Below are positions 38,464 to 47,310 of a stretch of DNA of 64,000 bases, piece after piece. The DNA comes from Pseudomonas sp. F(2018) (lineage in GTDB: Bacteria; Pseudomonadota; Gammaproteobacteria; Pseudomonadales; Pseudomonadaceae), in contig NZ_SCOM01000001.1 in the NCBI RefSeq assembly GCF_005508865.1, forward strand, positions 992,001 to 1,056,000, written 5' to 3'. Positions within the stretch are counted from its first letter, which is position 1. Every line of letters starts with the position of its first letter. A program made the position numbers and the translations under genes. Under the pieces are notes generated by a model. That model did not search any database and was not told the DNA's origin. It saw only the letters and a list, made by a program, of their open reading frames with translations.

Positions 38464-39975
38464 ATGCCTACCGACAGCAGCATGGGCTGGACCTTCTACG
38501 GTCTGGTCGAGGATGGTCTGCGCGACAGCAACGGCTACAAGTATATGGATCCCGCCGCCTACGGCTTCAGCCCGGGAGAGCTGGTCGAGGGCCACCTGGC
38601 GCTCAGCGGCGCCGCGCTGCTCGCCTACCTGGCCGCACTGGATGGCGCGGGGCGCGGCACCCTGACCCTGGATGCCAGCGCGGGAGTGGATTTCTCCCTG
38701 CCGGTGCCGCGAGTGGGAGGCCTCGACGAGGCCGACTTCACACCCTGGGCTGCCCCGACGCTGACGCTGACCAGCCAGGGCCTGGATGTTCCGCTGGCCG
38801 ATGCCCAGGCCTTCCTGTTCTCCCAGGATGATCCGGACGGGCCGAATTTCTGGATGGACCAGGCCGATGTCGGCGGCTTCTTCTTCCGCGACGACGATGA
38901 CAAACAGATGTTCCTGTACGGCGCCTGGGTACCGGATGGTCAGCTGGTCGACCAGGTCATCGGTGGCGACAGCAACGACACGCTGATGGGCGATGACGAA
39001 CTGCCTCTGCTGTATGGCCGTGGTGGCGACGATTCACTGCTGCTGCAGGCGGCCGGCTACGCCTGGGGCGGCTTCGGCGCAGACCACCTGACGGGTAGTA
39101 ATGGGCGCGATTGGTTGCGCGGTGGCTATGACAACGACGTGATCAGCGGTGGTGGCGGTGATGACGAGCTGCACGGCGAGGGCGGTGCCGACCGCATCAG
39201 CGGTGGCAGCGGCAACGACGCCATCCATGGCGACTCGCAGCGGGTGGGTGGCTACGATGTGCTGTCCGGCAATGCCGGCGACGATCGCCTGTATGGCGGC
39301 TGGGGCAACGATATCCTGCGCGGCGGCGAAGGCGCCGACTACCTGGAAGGCGGCTCCGGCGAGGACGCCGCCGACTACGGCGCGGCCGCTTCGGGCGTGC
39401 GCGTGCAACTGGGGCTGCTATCGGCACTGGTGGACGACAGCGAGGCCGACGGCGATGTGCTGGTCGGCATTGAGTACCTCTCCGGCAGCGAGCATGCCGA
39501 TACCCTGGGTGGCGACGGCGGCGACAACCGCCTGGTCGGCCGGGATGGCGATGACGACCTGTACGGCGGGGCGGGTGCCGACAGGCTGTACGGCGGCGAC
39601 GGTGACGACGTGCTCGATGGCGGGATAGCTGCCGGTGGCGTGGCCGATGGTCGCGACCTGCTCACCGGCGGAGCGGGCGGTGATCGCTTCGAGTTCACCA
39701 TGGATCTGCGCCTCAGCGGGCCGGGGGATGCCGCGCAGGACTATGAGCGGCAGAGCTTCGATCTGGACAGCGTGCTGGACTTCAATCCGCAGGAAGACCT
39801 GCTGGTGTTCGTCGGCCAACGCAGCAGCTTCGATTCGCTGCGTATCGCCGACTATCAGTCCAGCGCCGGCAACAGCGGCACGCTGATCACACTGGACAGC
39901 CAGAGCCGGGTGTTCCTGCTCGGCGTGGTGGCCGATCAGCTCAACGACGCCAACATGCAGTTCGTCAGCGCGTGA
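38464..39975 (+). CDS. RTX-type calcium-binding beta-roll protein
   Basis: 503-aa protein with no Sec signal. The N-terminal ~165 residues are a non-repetitive acidic domain. From about residue 165 to 420 there are many hemolysin-type GGxGxDxxx nonapeptides (for example GGDSNDTLM, GGGGDDELH, GGSGNDAIH, GGEGADYLE and GGDGDDVLD) that fold into a Ca2+ beta-roll. The C-terminal ~80 residues resemble a type I secretion region. AAGGAG precedes the ATG with 5-nt spacing. Likely role: secreted adhesin, matrix or surface protein. No HlyB/HlyD/TolC genes are adjacent, so secretion must use a distant system. A plain calcium-binding cytoplasmic protein cannot be excluded. Confidence 0.87.
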   Translation: MPTDSSMGWTFYGLVEDGLRDSNGYKYMDPAAYGFSPGELVEGHLALSGAALLAYLAALDGAGRGTLTLDASAGVDFSLPVPRVGGLDEADFTPWAAPTLTLTSQGLDVPLADAQAFLFSQDDPDGPNFWMDQADVGGFFFRDDDDKQMFLYGAWVPDGQLVDQVIGGDSNDTLMGDDELPLLYGRGGDDSLLLQAAGYAWGGFGADHLTGSNGRDWLRGGYDNDVISGGGGDDELHGEGGADRISGGSGNDAIHGDSQRVGGYDVLSGNAGDDRLYGGWGNDILRGGEGADYLEGGSGEDAADYGAAASGVRVQLGLLSALVDDSEADGDVLVGIEYLSGSEHADTLGGDGGDNRLVGRDGDDDLYGGAGADRLYGGDGDDVLDGGIAAGGVADGRDLLTGGAGGDRFEFTMDLRLSGPGDAAQDYERQSFDLDSVLDFNPQEDLLVFVGQRSSFDSLRIADYQSSAGNSGTLITLDSQSRVFLLGVVADQLNDANMQFVSA

Positions 39976-40117
39976 GGCAACGCTCGGCGCCATCTGGTGC
40001 AGAAAGCTGAGGGCTCGGCGACCTGGCAGAAAGCCATCTATACCTGACTGGTACGCCAGTACCCATATTGCGGTCCTGGCATGCCCGCCAGCTTCGCCCC
40101 CGGGGAGACAGGGATCG

Positions 40118-42562
40118 ATGAGTCAGGAGACGGGCGCCCCGCGGGCGCGCATCGCTTCGCAGTTACTGCGCCTGGTCTGGCCCTTCGTGCTGGTGGTGCT
40201 GCTGCAGTCGCTGCTGGCCGGCGGCAGTCTTTATCTGCACTCGGCGGTGCGCAGCTACGTGGCCGGCGAGAGCCTGTGGTCCAAGGGCCTCAAGGATGCC
40301 ATCCACTACCTCGATCTCTACGTGCAGAGCGGTTCCGACCGCCACCTGCGCCTGTACCACGAGGCCATTGATGTACCGCTCGGCGATAACGACTTCCGCG
40401 TGGCCATGGACCAGCCGGAGCCCGATCTGGAGCGGGCCCGGGCCGGCATCCTGCAGGGCAGGAATCATCCGCACGATATCGAGGCGATGATCTGGCTGTA
40501 CAAGAACTTCAGCCAGCTCAGCTACCTGCAGCGTGCCATCGCGCAGTGGGAGCGCGGCGATCGCTACGTGTTCGAACTGACCCTGCTGGCCGGCGAGATC
40601 GAGCAGCAGATCCTGCTCGGTGCGGCGTCGGATGTGCAGCGCACGTTCTGGCGCGGGCAGATCGAAGGCGTCAACCTCGGCGCCACCCGCGCCGCCGAGC
40701 AGTTCTCGCAGATTCTCGGCGAGGCCTCGCGGGCGGTGCTGTGGCTGCTGGTGCTGGGCAATCTGTGCACCGGGGTGTTGCTGATCAGCCTGGCGGTGCT
40801 GCACACGCGGCACCTGCTTATACAGCGCGCCGAGGTCGATCAGGCCCTGGCAGCCGTCAAGCAGCGCGCCCAGACCATCCTCGCCTCCATCGGTGATGCG
40901 GTGATCAGCCTCGACCGCGACGGCCGCATCGCCTACATGAACGCCGCCGCCGAGCAGCTCACCGGCTGTGCCCTGGCCCAGGCCGAGGGGCGCGCCTTCG
41001 ATCAGCTGTTCTCCATCGTCGACGAGCATTCCGAGGCCAATGTCGTCTCGCCGGTACAGCAGATCCTCGCCGGCCAGGAGGATGGCGACTACGCCAAGCT
41101 GGTGGTGCGCCCGGACGGCAGCAAGGTGGCGGTCAACCTGGTCGGCGCGCCGATCCAGGAGCGCGGCCTGGTCAGCGGCGTGGTCATGGTGCTGCATGAC
41201 ATGACCCGCGAGCGCCAGTTCGTCGCCAGCCTGTCCTGGCAGGCCAGCCACGATGCCCTGACCGGCCTGGCCAACCGCCGCGAGTTCGAATACCGCCTGG
41301 CCCAGTTGCTGGCGCGCATGCTGCGCCAGGCGGGCCGGCATGCGCTGATGTTCATCGACCTGGACCAGTTCAAGCTGGTCAACGACACCTGCGGCCACGC
41401 CGCCGGCGACGAGCTGCTGCGCAAGGTCTGCCAGGAGCTGCAGCTGCACCTGCGCGAGGGCGACACCCTGGCCCGTCTGGGCGGCGACGAGTTCGGCGTG
41501 ATCCTGGAAAACTGCCCGACCGAGGCCGCCCTGCGCGTGGCCGAGGCGTTGCGCAAGGCGGTGCAGGAGATGCGCTTCGTCTGGGGTGGGCGGCTGTTCT
41601 CGGTCAGCGCCAGCATCGGCCTGGTGCAGATTCCGCCGGGGCAGACCAGCCTGGTGGAGCTGCTGCGCACCGCCGACCTGGCCTGTTATTCGGCCAAGGA
41701 GCGCGGGCGCAACCGGGTGCACGCCTACCAGCCGGACGATTCCGAACTGTCCCAGCGCGTCGGCGAGATGAGCTGGGTGCAGCGCATCCACCGGGCCCTG
41801 GAGGAGAACCGCTTCCGCCTCTACGCCCAGCCCATCGTGCCGCTGCGCAGCGGCGAGGACGGCGGTCATGTGGAGATCCTCCTGCGTCTGCAGGACGAGG
41901 CGGGCGAGCTGATCGCTCCCGGCACCTTCATCCCGGCCGCCGAGCGCTACGGCCTGATGCCGCAGATCGACCGCTGGGTGGTGCGCCATACCCTGGCCGC
42001 CCTGGCGCGCTTCCATGGCGAGCACCCGCACGCGCCGGCGCTGCACTGCGCGATCAACCTGTCCGGCGCCAGCATCGGCGACCGCGATTTCCTCGACTTC
42101 ATCCGTGAGCAGCTGGCCAGCCAGCCGGTGCAACCCCAGGCCATCTGCTTCGAGATCACCGAGACGGCGGCCATCGCCAACCTGGCCGACGCCACCCACT
42201 TCATCAACGAGCTGAAGGCCCTCGGCTGCCGCTTTTCGCTGGACGACTTCTGCGCCGGCATGTCCTCGTTCATGTACCTCAAGCACCTGCCGGTGGACTA
42301 CCTGAAGATCGATGGCAGTTTCGTCCGCGACCTGCTCGACGACTCCATCGACCGGGCCATGGTCGAGATGATCAACCAGATCGGCCACGTCATGGGCAAG
42401 CGCACCATCGCCGAGTTCGTCGAGACGGCCGAGGTGCTGGAGGCCCTGCGCGAACTCGGCGTGGACTTCGCCCAGGGCTACCACCTGGGCAAACCGCAGC
42501 CGTTCGACAGCCTGCTGGCCACGCCGGCGCTACAACTCACCGCGAGACTGGCAGCCGACTGA
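40118..42562 (+). CDS. Membrane PAS-GGDEF-EAL cyclic-di-GMP enzyme
   Basis: 814-aa inner-membrane protein. Helix 1 (about 20-40), a periplasmic sensory region (about 41-205), helix 2 (about 207-229), PAS (about 250-370), GGDEF domain with intact GGDEF at 455-459 and an RxxD inhibitory site (REGD) at 446-449, then an EAL domain. The EAL domain keeps the catalytic Glu in EIL (586-588), plus ITETAAI, SLDDFC, YLKIDG, AEFVET and FAQGYH, so both activities look possible. Domain order matches P. aeruginosa RbdA, and I recall that gene lying close to hpd, which is the next gene here; orthology is inferred, not proven. An AGGG lies just before the ATG. Confidence 0.92.
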   Translation: MSQETGAPRARIASQLLRLVWPFVLVVLLQSLLAGGSLYLHSAVRSYVAGESLWSKGLKDAIHYLDLYVQSGSDRHLRLYHEAIDVPLGDNDFRVAMDQPEPDLERARAGILQGRNHPHDIEAMIWLYKNFSQLSYLQRAIAQWERGDRYVFELTLLAGEIEQQILLGAASDVQRTFWRGQIEGVNLGATRAAEQFSQILGEASRAVLWLLVLGNLCTGVLLISLAVLHTRHLLIQRAEVDQALAAVKQRAQTILASIGDAVISLDRDGRIAYMNAAAEQLTGCALAQAEGRAFDQLFSIVDEHSEANVVSPVQQILAGQEDGDYAKLVVRPDGSKVAVNLVGAPIQERGLVSGVVMVLHDMTRERQFVASLSWQASHDALTGLANRREFEYRLAQLLARMLRQAGRHALMFIDLDQFKLVNDTCGHAAGDELLRKVCQELQLHLREGDTLARLGGDEFGVILENCPTEAALRVAEALRKAVQEMRFVWGGRLFSVSASIGLVQIPPGQTSLVELLRTADLACYSAKERGRNRVHAYQPDDSELSQRVGEMSWVQRIHRALEENRFRLYAQPIVPLRSGEDGGHVEILLRLQDEAGELIAPGTFIPAAERYGLMPQIDRWVVRHTLAALARFHGEHPHAPALHCAINLSGASIGDRDFLDFIREQLASQPVQPQAICFEITETAAIANLADATHFINELKALGCRFSLDDFCAGMSSFMYLKHLPVDYLKIDGSFVRDLLDDSIDRAMVEMINQIGHVMGKRTIAEFVETAEVLEALRELGVDFAQGYHLGKPQPFDSLLATPALQLTARLAAD

Positions 42563-42784
42563 ACCACCTTGGCAAGAAAACGTTACGCCAGGCAGGGGTT
42601 GTGGGCAGCGACTCCGGCGAGCCGAAAACATGTAAGGAAAACTTGCCGAACCTCAGGCGGCAGGCCCGTCTCCAAGCCAGATAGACAGCTTGCTCGGCAT
42701 CGGGGCAGGCGCTGTGATGAGGGCAATCCAACCGCACCGCCGCGACGGCGGGCGACTGCCCACAACAACAATCAGGGAGGCCGG

Positions 42785-43867
42785 ATGAACGCCGTGGCCA
42801 AGATCGAACAGCACAACCCCATCGGAACCGACGGTTTCGAATTCGTCGAATTCACCGCGCCGACGCCTGAGGGCATCGAGCAGCTGCGCCAGCTGTTCAG
42901 CGCCATGGGCTTCACCGAAACCGCCAAGCACCGCTCCAAGCAGGTGTGGCTGTTCCAGCAGAACGACATCAACTTCGTGCTCAACGGCAGCCCCACCGGC
43001 CATGTGCGCGCCTTCGGCGAGAAGCACGGGCCGAGCGCCTGTGCCATGGCCTTCCGGGTGAAGAATGCCGCTCAGGCCGCCGCCTATGTGAAGGAGCAGG
43101 GCGCCACCCTGGTCGGCAGCCACGCCAACTTCGGCGAGCTGAACATCCCCTGCGTCGAAGGCATCGGCGGCTCGCTGCTGTATCTGGTCGACCGCTACGG
43201 CGACAAGACCATCTATGACGTCGACTTCGAGTACATCGAGGGCCGCAAGCCGGGCGACAACGCCGTGGGCCTGCAGCAGATCGACCACCTGACCCACAAC
43301 GTCAAGCGTGGGCAGATGGATGTCTGGTCCGGCTTCTACGAGCGCATCGCCAACTTCCGCGAGATCCGCTACTTCGATATCGAGGGCAAGCTCACCGGCC
43401 TGTTCTCCCGCGCCATGACCGCGCCCTGCGGCAAGATCCGCATCCCGATCAACGAGTCGGCCGACGACAAGTCGCAGATCGAGGAATTCATCCGCGAGTA
43501 TCACGGCGAGGGCATCCAGCACATCGCTATGAGCACCGACGATATCTACGAGACAGTGCGTAAATTGCGCGCCAATGGCGTGGATTTCATGACCACCCCG
43601 GACACCTATTACGAGAAGGTCGACACCCGCGTGGCCGGCCACGGCGAACCGACCGCCACCCTGCGCGACCTGAATATCCTCATCGACGGCGCGCCAGGCG
43701 ATGACGGCATCCTGCTGCAGATCTTCACCAATACTGTGATTGGCCCGATCTTCTTCGAGATCATCCAGCGCAAGGGCAACCAGGGCTTCGGCGAAGGCAA
43801 CTTCAAGGCGCTGTTCGAATCCATCGAGGAGGATCAGCTGCGTCGTGGCGTGATCTCCGAGGAGTAG
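42785..43867 (+). CDS. hpd: 4-hydroxyphenylpyruvate dioxygenase
   Basis: 360-aa non-haem Fe(II) dioxygenase turning 4-hydroxyphenylpyruvate into homogentisate in tyrosine breakdown. The facial triad is visible as His in QQIDHLTHNV, His in GIQHIAMSTDD and Glu in FFEIIQRKG. CAGGGAGG precedes the ATG. It leads the cluster hpd - small ORF - hmgA - fahA - maiA. The 222-nt upstream gap contains TGTAAG/TTG half-sites only loosely like a TyrR/PhhR box; I did not annotate them. Confidence 0.95.
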   Translation: MNAVAKIEQHNPIGTDGFEFVEFTAPTPEGIEQLRQLFSAMGFTETAKHRSKQVWLFQQNDINFVLNGSPTGHVRAFGEKHGPSACAMAFRVKNAAQAAAYVKEQGATLVGSHANFGELNIPCVEGIGGSLLYLVDRYGDKTIYDVDFEYIEGRKPGDNAVGLQQIDHLTHNVKRGQMDVWSGFYERIANFREIRYFDIEGKLTGLFSRAMTAPCGKIRIPINESADDKSQIEEFIREYHGEGIQHIAMSTDDIYETVRKLRANGVDFMTTPDTYYEKVDTRVAGHGEPTATLRDLNILIDGAPGDDGILLQIFTNTVIGPIFFEIIQRKGNQGFGEGNFKALFESIEEDQLRRGVISEE

Positions 43868-43869
43868 TC

Positions 43870-44025
43870 ATGTACCGATTTTCTACTGCGCTTGCCCTGG
43901 CGGTGTTGCCACTCCGCTCAGGTTGCTCATTGACCGACATGTCAACTGCGCACCTTTGCGAAGCGGCGCCTAGCCAGGCCTGCGCTCGCTACGAAACTCG
44001 ATACCTGACAGGAGCTCTGCAATGA
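43870..44025 (+). CDS. 51-aa small ORF coupled to hmgA (possible lipoprotein-like peptide)
   Basis: A short frame starts with ATG 2 nt after the hpd stop and ends TGA overlapping the hmgA ATG (ATGA, 44022-44025). Residues: a hydrophobic N-terminus MYRFSTALALAVLPLRSGC, then a polar tail with several Cys. The N-terminus looks like a short signal with a degenerate lipobox (RSGC). Its placement exactly in the hpd-hmgA gap and the double coupling argue for translation, but base usage is more ordinary than in the flanking genes. It could instead be a translated leader, or chance. No homologue recognised. Confidence 0.45.
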   Translation: MYRFSTALALAVLPLRSGCSLTDMSTAHLCEAAPSQACARYETRYLTGALQ

Positions 44026-45161
44026 GCCGCAAATGGATCAGCTTCCCCCTGCGCGAGGGCGAGCACTCGCGCCAGGCCCACTGTGATTTTCCCGAGGGTA
44101 CCTACGAGCGGGAGATGGGTCGCGAGGGCTTCTTCGGCCCGGTGACCCACCTGCACCACAAGCACCCGCCCACCGGCTGGATCGACTGGGAAGGGCCGCT
44201 GCGCCCGCACGCCTTCAACTTCAACAGGATCGCCAGCGAGCGCGACTGCCCGCTGGAGGCGCCGCTGACCCTGCACAACGCCGACGTGAAGCTGCGCGTG
44301 TGGAAGACCCACGGCGCCATGCGCCACCTGGTGCGCAACAGCGACGGCGACGAGCTGCTGTTCGTGCACGACGGTGCTGGACACTTCTACTGCGACTTCG
44401 GCCACCTGGAGTACCGCGACGGCGACTACCTGCTGATCCCGCGTGGCACCGCCTGGCGCATCGAACCGACAGCGCCCAGCCACTTCCTGCTGATCGAGAA
44501 CACCGACGGCGCCTACCAGCTGCCGGACAAGGGCCTGCTCGGCCCGCAGGCGATCTTCGACCCGGCGGTGCTCGAACACCCGCATATCGACGACGCCTTC
44601 AAGGCCCAGCAGGACGAGCAGACCTGGCAGATCCGCATCAAGCGGCGCAACCAGATCAGCACCGTCACCTATCCGTTCAACCCGCTGGATGCAGTGGGCT
44701 GGCATGGCGACAACACTGTGGTGCGCCTCAACTGGCGCGACATCCGCCCGCTGATGAGCCACCGCTACCACCTGCCGCCGTCGGCCCACACCACCTTCGT
44801 CGCCAACGGCTTCGTGGTCTGCACCTTCACCCCGCGCCCGGTCGAGAGCGACCCGGGCGCGCTCAAGGTGCCGTTCTTCCACAACAACGACGACTACGAC
44901 GAGGTGCTGTTCTATCACCGTGGCAACTTCTTCAGCCGCGACAACATCGAGGCTGGGATGGTGACTCTGCACCCCTGTGGCTTCCCCCACGGCCCGCACC
45001 CCAAGGCGCTGAAGAAGGCCCAGGAAGACCCGGCCACCTTCGCCGAGGAAGTGGCGGTGATGATCGACACCCGCCGCGCGCTGGAGGTGGCCGAGACCGC
45101 CGCCGCGGTGGACGTGCCCGAATACGTGAACTCCTGGCGTGCGCCAGGCAAACCAGGCTAA
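44022..45161 (+). CDS. hmgA: Homogentisate 1,2-dioxygenase (short form)
   Basis: 379-aa cupin-type Fe(II) dioxygenase cleaving homogentisate to maleylacetoacetate. Putative iron ligands are the Glu and His of DEVLFYHRGNFF and the His of GFPHGPHP. At 379 aa it is shorter than the ~430-aa HmgA of P. aeruginosa and belongs with the shorter homologues found in many proteobacteria; position between hpd and fahA makes the assignment safe. The start is fixed by AGGAG and by the ATGA overlap with the small ORF upstream. It is followed by a 134-nt gap filled by palindromic repeats. Confidence 0.9.
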   Translation: MSRKWISFPLREGEHSRQAHCDFPEGTYEREMGREGFFGPVTHLHHKHPPTGWIDWEGPLRPHAFNFNRIASERDCPLEAPLTLHNADVKLRVWKTHGAMRHLVRNSDGDELLFVHDGAGHFYCDFGHLEYRDGDYLLIPRGTAWRIEPTAPSHFLLIENTDGAYQLPDKGLLGPQAIFDPAVLEHPHIDDAFKAQQDEQTWQIRIKRRNQISTVTYPFNPLDAVGWHGDNTVVRLNWRDIRPLMSHRYHLPPSAHTTFVANGFVVCTFTPRPVESDPGALKVPFFHNNDDYDEVLFYHRGNFFSRDNIEAGMVTLHPCGFPHGPHPKALKKAQEDPATFAEEVAVMIDTRRALEVAETAAAVDVPEYVNSWRAPGKPG

Positions 45162-45176
45162 GGCCACTCAGAACAA

Positions 45177-45272
45177 CCCCCTCTCCCTCCGGGAGAGGGC
45201 TGGGGTGAGGGAGTTGCGGATTGCCTGGCGCTCCCTCACCCCCCGAACCCTCTCCCAAGGGGAGAGGGGAGC
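45177..45272. repeat. Nested palindromic repeat, CCCTCTCCC type, between hmgA and fahA
   Basis: Nested inverted repeats: CCCTCTCCC/GGGAGAGGG at 45179-45199, a GGGGTGAGGG/CCCTCACCCC pair, and a second CCCTCTCCC/GGGAGAGGG near 45248-45268. Related copies occur at 46932-46957 and 53266-53372. They resemble dispersed palindromic elements of pseudomonads and may form stable RNA or DNA hairpins. Confidence 0.85.
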
Positions 45273-45294
45273 CCAACATAATTCGAGGTAACCG

Positions 45295-46278
45295 ATGAAG
45301 CTCGCATCACTGAACCTGGGCCGCGACGGCGAACTGGTGGTCGTCTCCCGCGACCTGGCCCGCGCCGTGAAGGTGCCGCAGATCGCCGCCACCCTGCAGG
45401 TCGCGCTGGACGATTGGGAGGTCAAGCGCCCGCTGCTGGAGTCGGTCTACCAGCGCCTCAACGACGGCCTGATTGACGAGTCCTTCGTCTTCGACCAGGC
45501 CGACTGCCACAGCCCGCTGCCGCGCGCTTATCACTGGGCCGACGGCAGCGCCTACGTCAACCATGTGGAGCTGGTGCGCAAGGCGCGTGGCGCGGAGATG
45601 CCGGAATCCTTCTGGCACGACCCGCTGATGTACCAGGGCGGCGCCGACAGCTTCATCCCGCCGCACGCACCGATCCAGATGGCCGACGAGGCCTGGGGCA
45701 TCGACCTGGAGGCGGAGATCGCGGTGATCACCGACGACGTGCCGATGGGCGCCACGGCGGCGCAGGCGGCCGAGCGCATCCAGCTGCTGATGCTGGTCAA
45801 CGACGTGTCGCTGCGCAACCTGATCCCCGGCGAGCTGGCCAAGGGCTTCGGCTTCTACCAGAGCAAACCGTCGTCGAGCTTCTCACCGGTGGCGGTGACC
45901 CCGGACGAGCTGGGCGAGGCCTGGAAGGACGGCAAGGTGCACCGGCCGCTGGTCTCGCACATCAACGGCGCGCTGTTCGGCCAGCCCAACGCCGGCGTGG
46001 ACATGACCTTCAACTTCCCGATCCTCGTAGCCCACGCCGCCAAGACCCGCCCGTTGGGCGCCGGCACCATCATCGGCTCCGGCACCGTGTCCAACTACGA
46101 CCGCAGCGCCGGCTCCAGCTGCCTGGCCGAGAAACGCATGCTGGAGATCATCGAGCAGGGCGAGGCCAAGACCCCGTTCCTCAAGTTCGGTGACCGGGTG
46201 CGCATTGAGATGTTCGACGCCGCCGGCCAGAGCATCTTCGGCGCCATCGACCAGGCGGTGGAGCGCTATGAGCACTGA
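45295..46278 (+). CDS. fahA: Fumarylacetoacetase-family hydrolase
   Basis: 327-aa FAH-fold enzyme. Metal-ligand glutamates appear in WGIDLEAEIAVI, followed by VNDVSLRNLIP, GFYQSKPSSSFSPVAV and the phosphate-binding-like GSGTVSNYDR segment. It hydrolyses fumarylacetoacetate to fumarate and acetoacetate, the last step of tyrosine breakdown. The N-terminus MKLASLNLGRDGELVVVSR fits the bacterial short FahA form. The start ATG 45295 follows GAGG. Its last 11 nt overlap maiA, implying coupling. Confidence 0.93.
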   Translation: MKLASLNLGRDGELVVVSRDLARAVKVPQIAATLQVALDDWEVKRPLLESVYQRLNDGLIDESFVFDQADCHSPLPRAYHWADGSAYVNHVELVRKARGAEMPESFWHDPLMYQGGADSFIPPHAPIQMADEAWGIDLEAEIAVITDDVPMGATAAQAAERIQLLMLVNDVSLRNLIPGELAKGFGFYQSKPSSSFSPVAVTPDELGEAWKDGKVHRPLVSHINGALFGQPNAGVDMTFNFPILVAHAAKTRPLGAGTIIGSGTVSNYDRSAGSSCLAEKRMLEIIEQGEAKTPFLKFGDRVRIEMFDAAGQSIFGAIDQAVERYEH

Positions 46279-46930
46279 GCTGACGCTCTACGGCTACTGG
46301 CGCTCCAGCGCCGCCTACCGGGTGCGCATCGCCTTGGGCCTCAAGGGCCTGGCCTACCGGCAGGAGTCGGTGCACCTGGTCAAGGACGGCGGCCAGCAGC
46401 ACGCGGCCGAGTATCGTGAGCTGAACCCGCAGGAACTGGTGCCGCTGCTGGTGGACGACGCCAACGGCGGCGCACGCATCGCCCAGTCGCTGGCCATCCT
46501 CGAATACCTCGACGAAGTCTTCCCGGTGCCGGCGCTGCTGCCTGGCGATCCGGCCCATCGCGCCCAGGTGCGTGCGCTGGCGCTGCATATCGCCTGCGAT
46601 ATCCACCCGCTGAACAACCTGCGCGTGTTGCAGTACCTCAGCGCCGAGCTAGGTGTCGACGACGAGGCGAAGAACACCTGGTATCGCCATTGGGTGGAGA
46701 AGGGCCTGGCGGCGGTGGAACAGGGGTTGGGTGGGCTCAAGGGGGGCCTGTCGCTTGGCAATCGGCCGGGTTATCTGGAGGCGTGCGTGATTCCGCAGCT
46801 GTACAACGCGCGGCGGTTTGCCTGCTCGCTGAATGCTTTCCCGCGTCTTCTGGAGATGGAGGATCGTTGCCTGGCGCTGGACGCCTTCAAGGCCGCTGCC
46901 CCCGAAGCTCAGCCAGACGCGTTGCTCTAG
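46268..46930 (+). CDS. maiA: Maleylacetoacetate isomerase (zeta GST)
   Basis: 220-aa glutathione-S-transferase-fold isomerase converting maleylacetoacetate to fumarylacetoacetate. The glutathione-site motif SSAAYRVRIALGLKG and the C-terminal helical domain are present, with INPQEL replaced here by LNPQELVPLLV. The ATG at 46268 lies inside the end of fahA. The gene ends at an intergenic repeat cluster. Order hpd-hmgA-fahA-maiA encodes four consecutive enzymes acting on homogentisate and its products. Confidence 0.93.
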   Translation: MSTELTLYGYWRSSAAYRVRIALGLKGLAYRQESVHLVKDGGQQHAAEYRELNPQELVPLLVDDANGGARIAQSLAILEYLDEVFPVPALLPGDPAHRAQVRALALHIACDIHPLNNLRVLQYLSAELGVDDEAKNTWYRHWVEKGLAAVEQGLGGLKGGLSLGNRPGYLEACVIPQLYNARRFACSLNAFPRLLEMEDRCLALDAFKAAAPEAQPDALL

Positions 46931-46931
46931 T

Positions 46932-46957
46932 CCCCTCTCTCGTTTACGGGAGAGGGT
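46932..46957. repeat. Palindromic repeat, CCCTCTCCC type, after maiA
   Basis: CCCTCTC/GAGAGGG hairpin directly after the maiA stop, a shorter member of the family at 45177 and 53266. It may protect or terminate the maiA transcript, though no T-tract follows. Confidence 0.7.
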
Positions 46958-46980
46958 TAGGGAGAGGGCGGCTTTAGCCT

Positions 46981-47012
46981 GTAGGGTGGATAACCGCGCA
47001 GCGTTATCCACC
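46981..47012. repeat. GTAGGGTGGATAAC palindrome
   Basis: GTGGATAAC/GTTATCCAC inverted repeat inside the frequent pseudomonad intergenic phrase GTAGGGTGGATAAC...GTTATCCACC. Non-coding; marks the start of the repeat cluster. Confidence 0.72.
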
Positions 47013-47059
47013 ATCTTTTGTTCGTGCCGCTACCTATTTTCGTATCTGTTGAAGCATTG

Positions 47060-47290
47060 GTTCCGCCCTGCTGGGCGGGTCCCTTTTGGCAAACGCCCCA
47101 AAAGGAACCAAAAGGTCTTGCCCCCGCCATCCGGGTCTCGCTGCGCTCGACTTCCCTCGCTCCATCATTGCTCCAGGGGCACGCGCCGAAGGGCCATCCC
47201 TGGCCCATCGTCGCTCTCGCGGCATCCATGCCGCTCAACCCCTTCCGCAACGATTCCGTTCGGCCTCCTGAAGGGGGCGGAGAGTTGCCT
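47060..47290 (+). repeat. Degenerate intergenic repeat, copy 1 (plus orientation)
   Basis: This roughly 230-nt element contains phrases such as AAAGGAACCAAAAGG, GGGCCATCCCTGGCCC, CGGCATCCATGCCG and CGGCCTCCTG. A diverged second copy lies inverted at 47455-47690. It has open reading frames on both strands, but these follow the repeat rather than a protein family. Non-coding status is inferred. Confidence 0.65.
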
Positions 47291-47310
47291 GGGAGTGCGG
47301 TGTTGCTTCT

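Noticed and set aside
40163..42484. Minus-strand open frame of about 770 codons opposite the GGDEF-EAL gene
   Set aside because: Composition is that of a reversed GC-rich gene, with no ribosome-binding site and no domain; the plus-strand frame has intact catalytic motifs.
42563..42784. TyrR/PhhR box in front of hpd
   Set aside because: Only a loose TGTAAG half-site is present; spacing and the second arm do not fit well enough.
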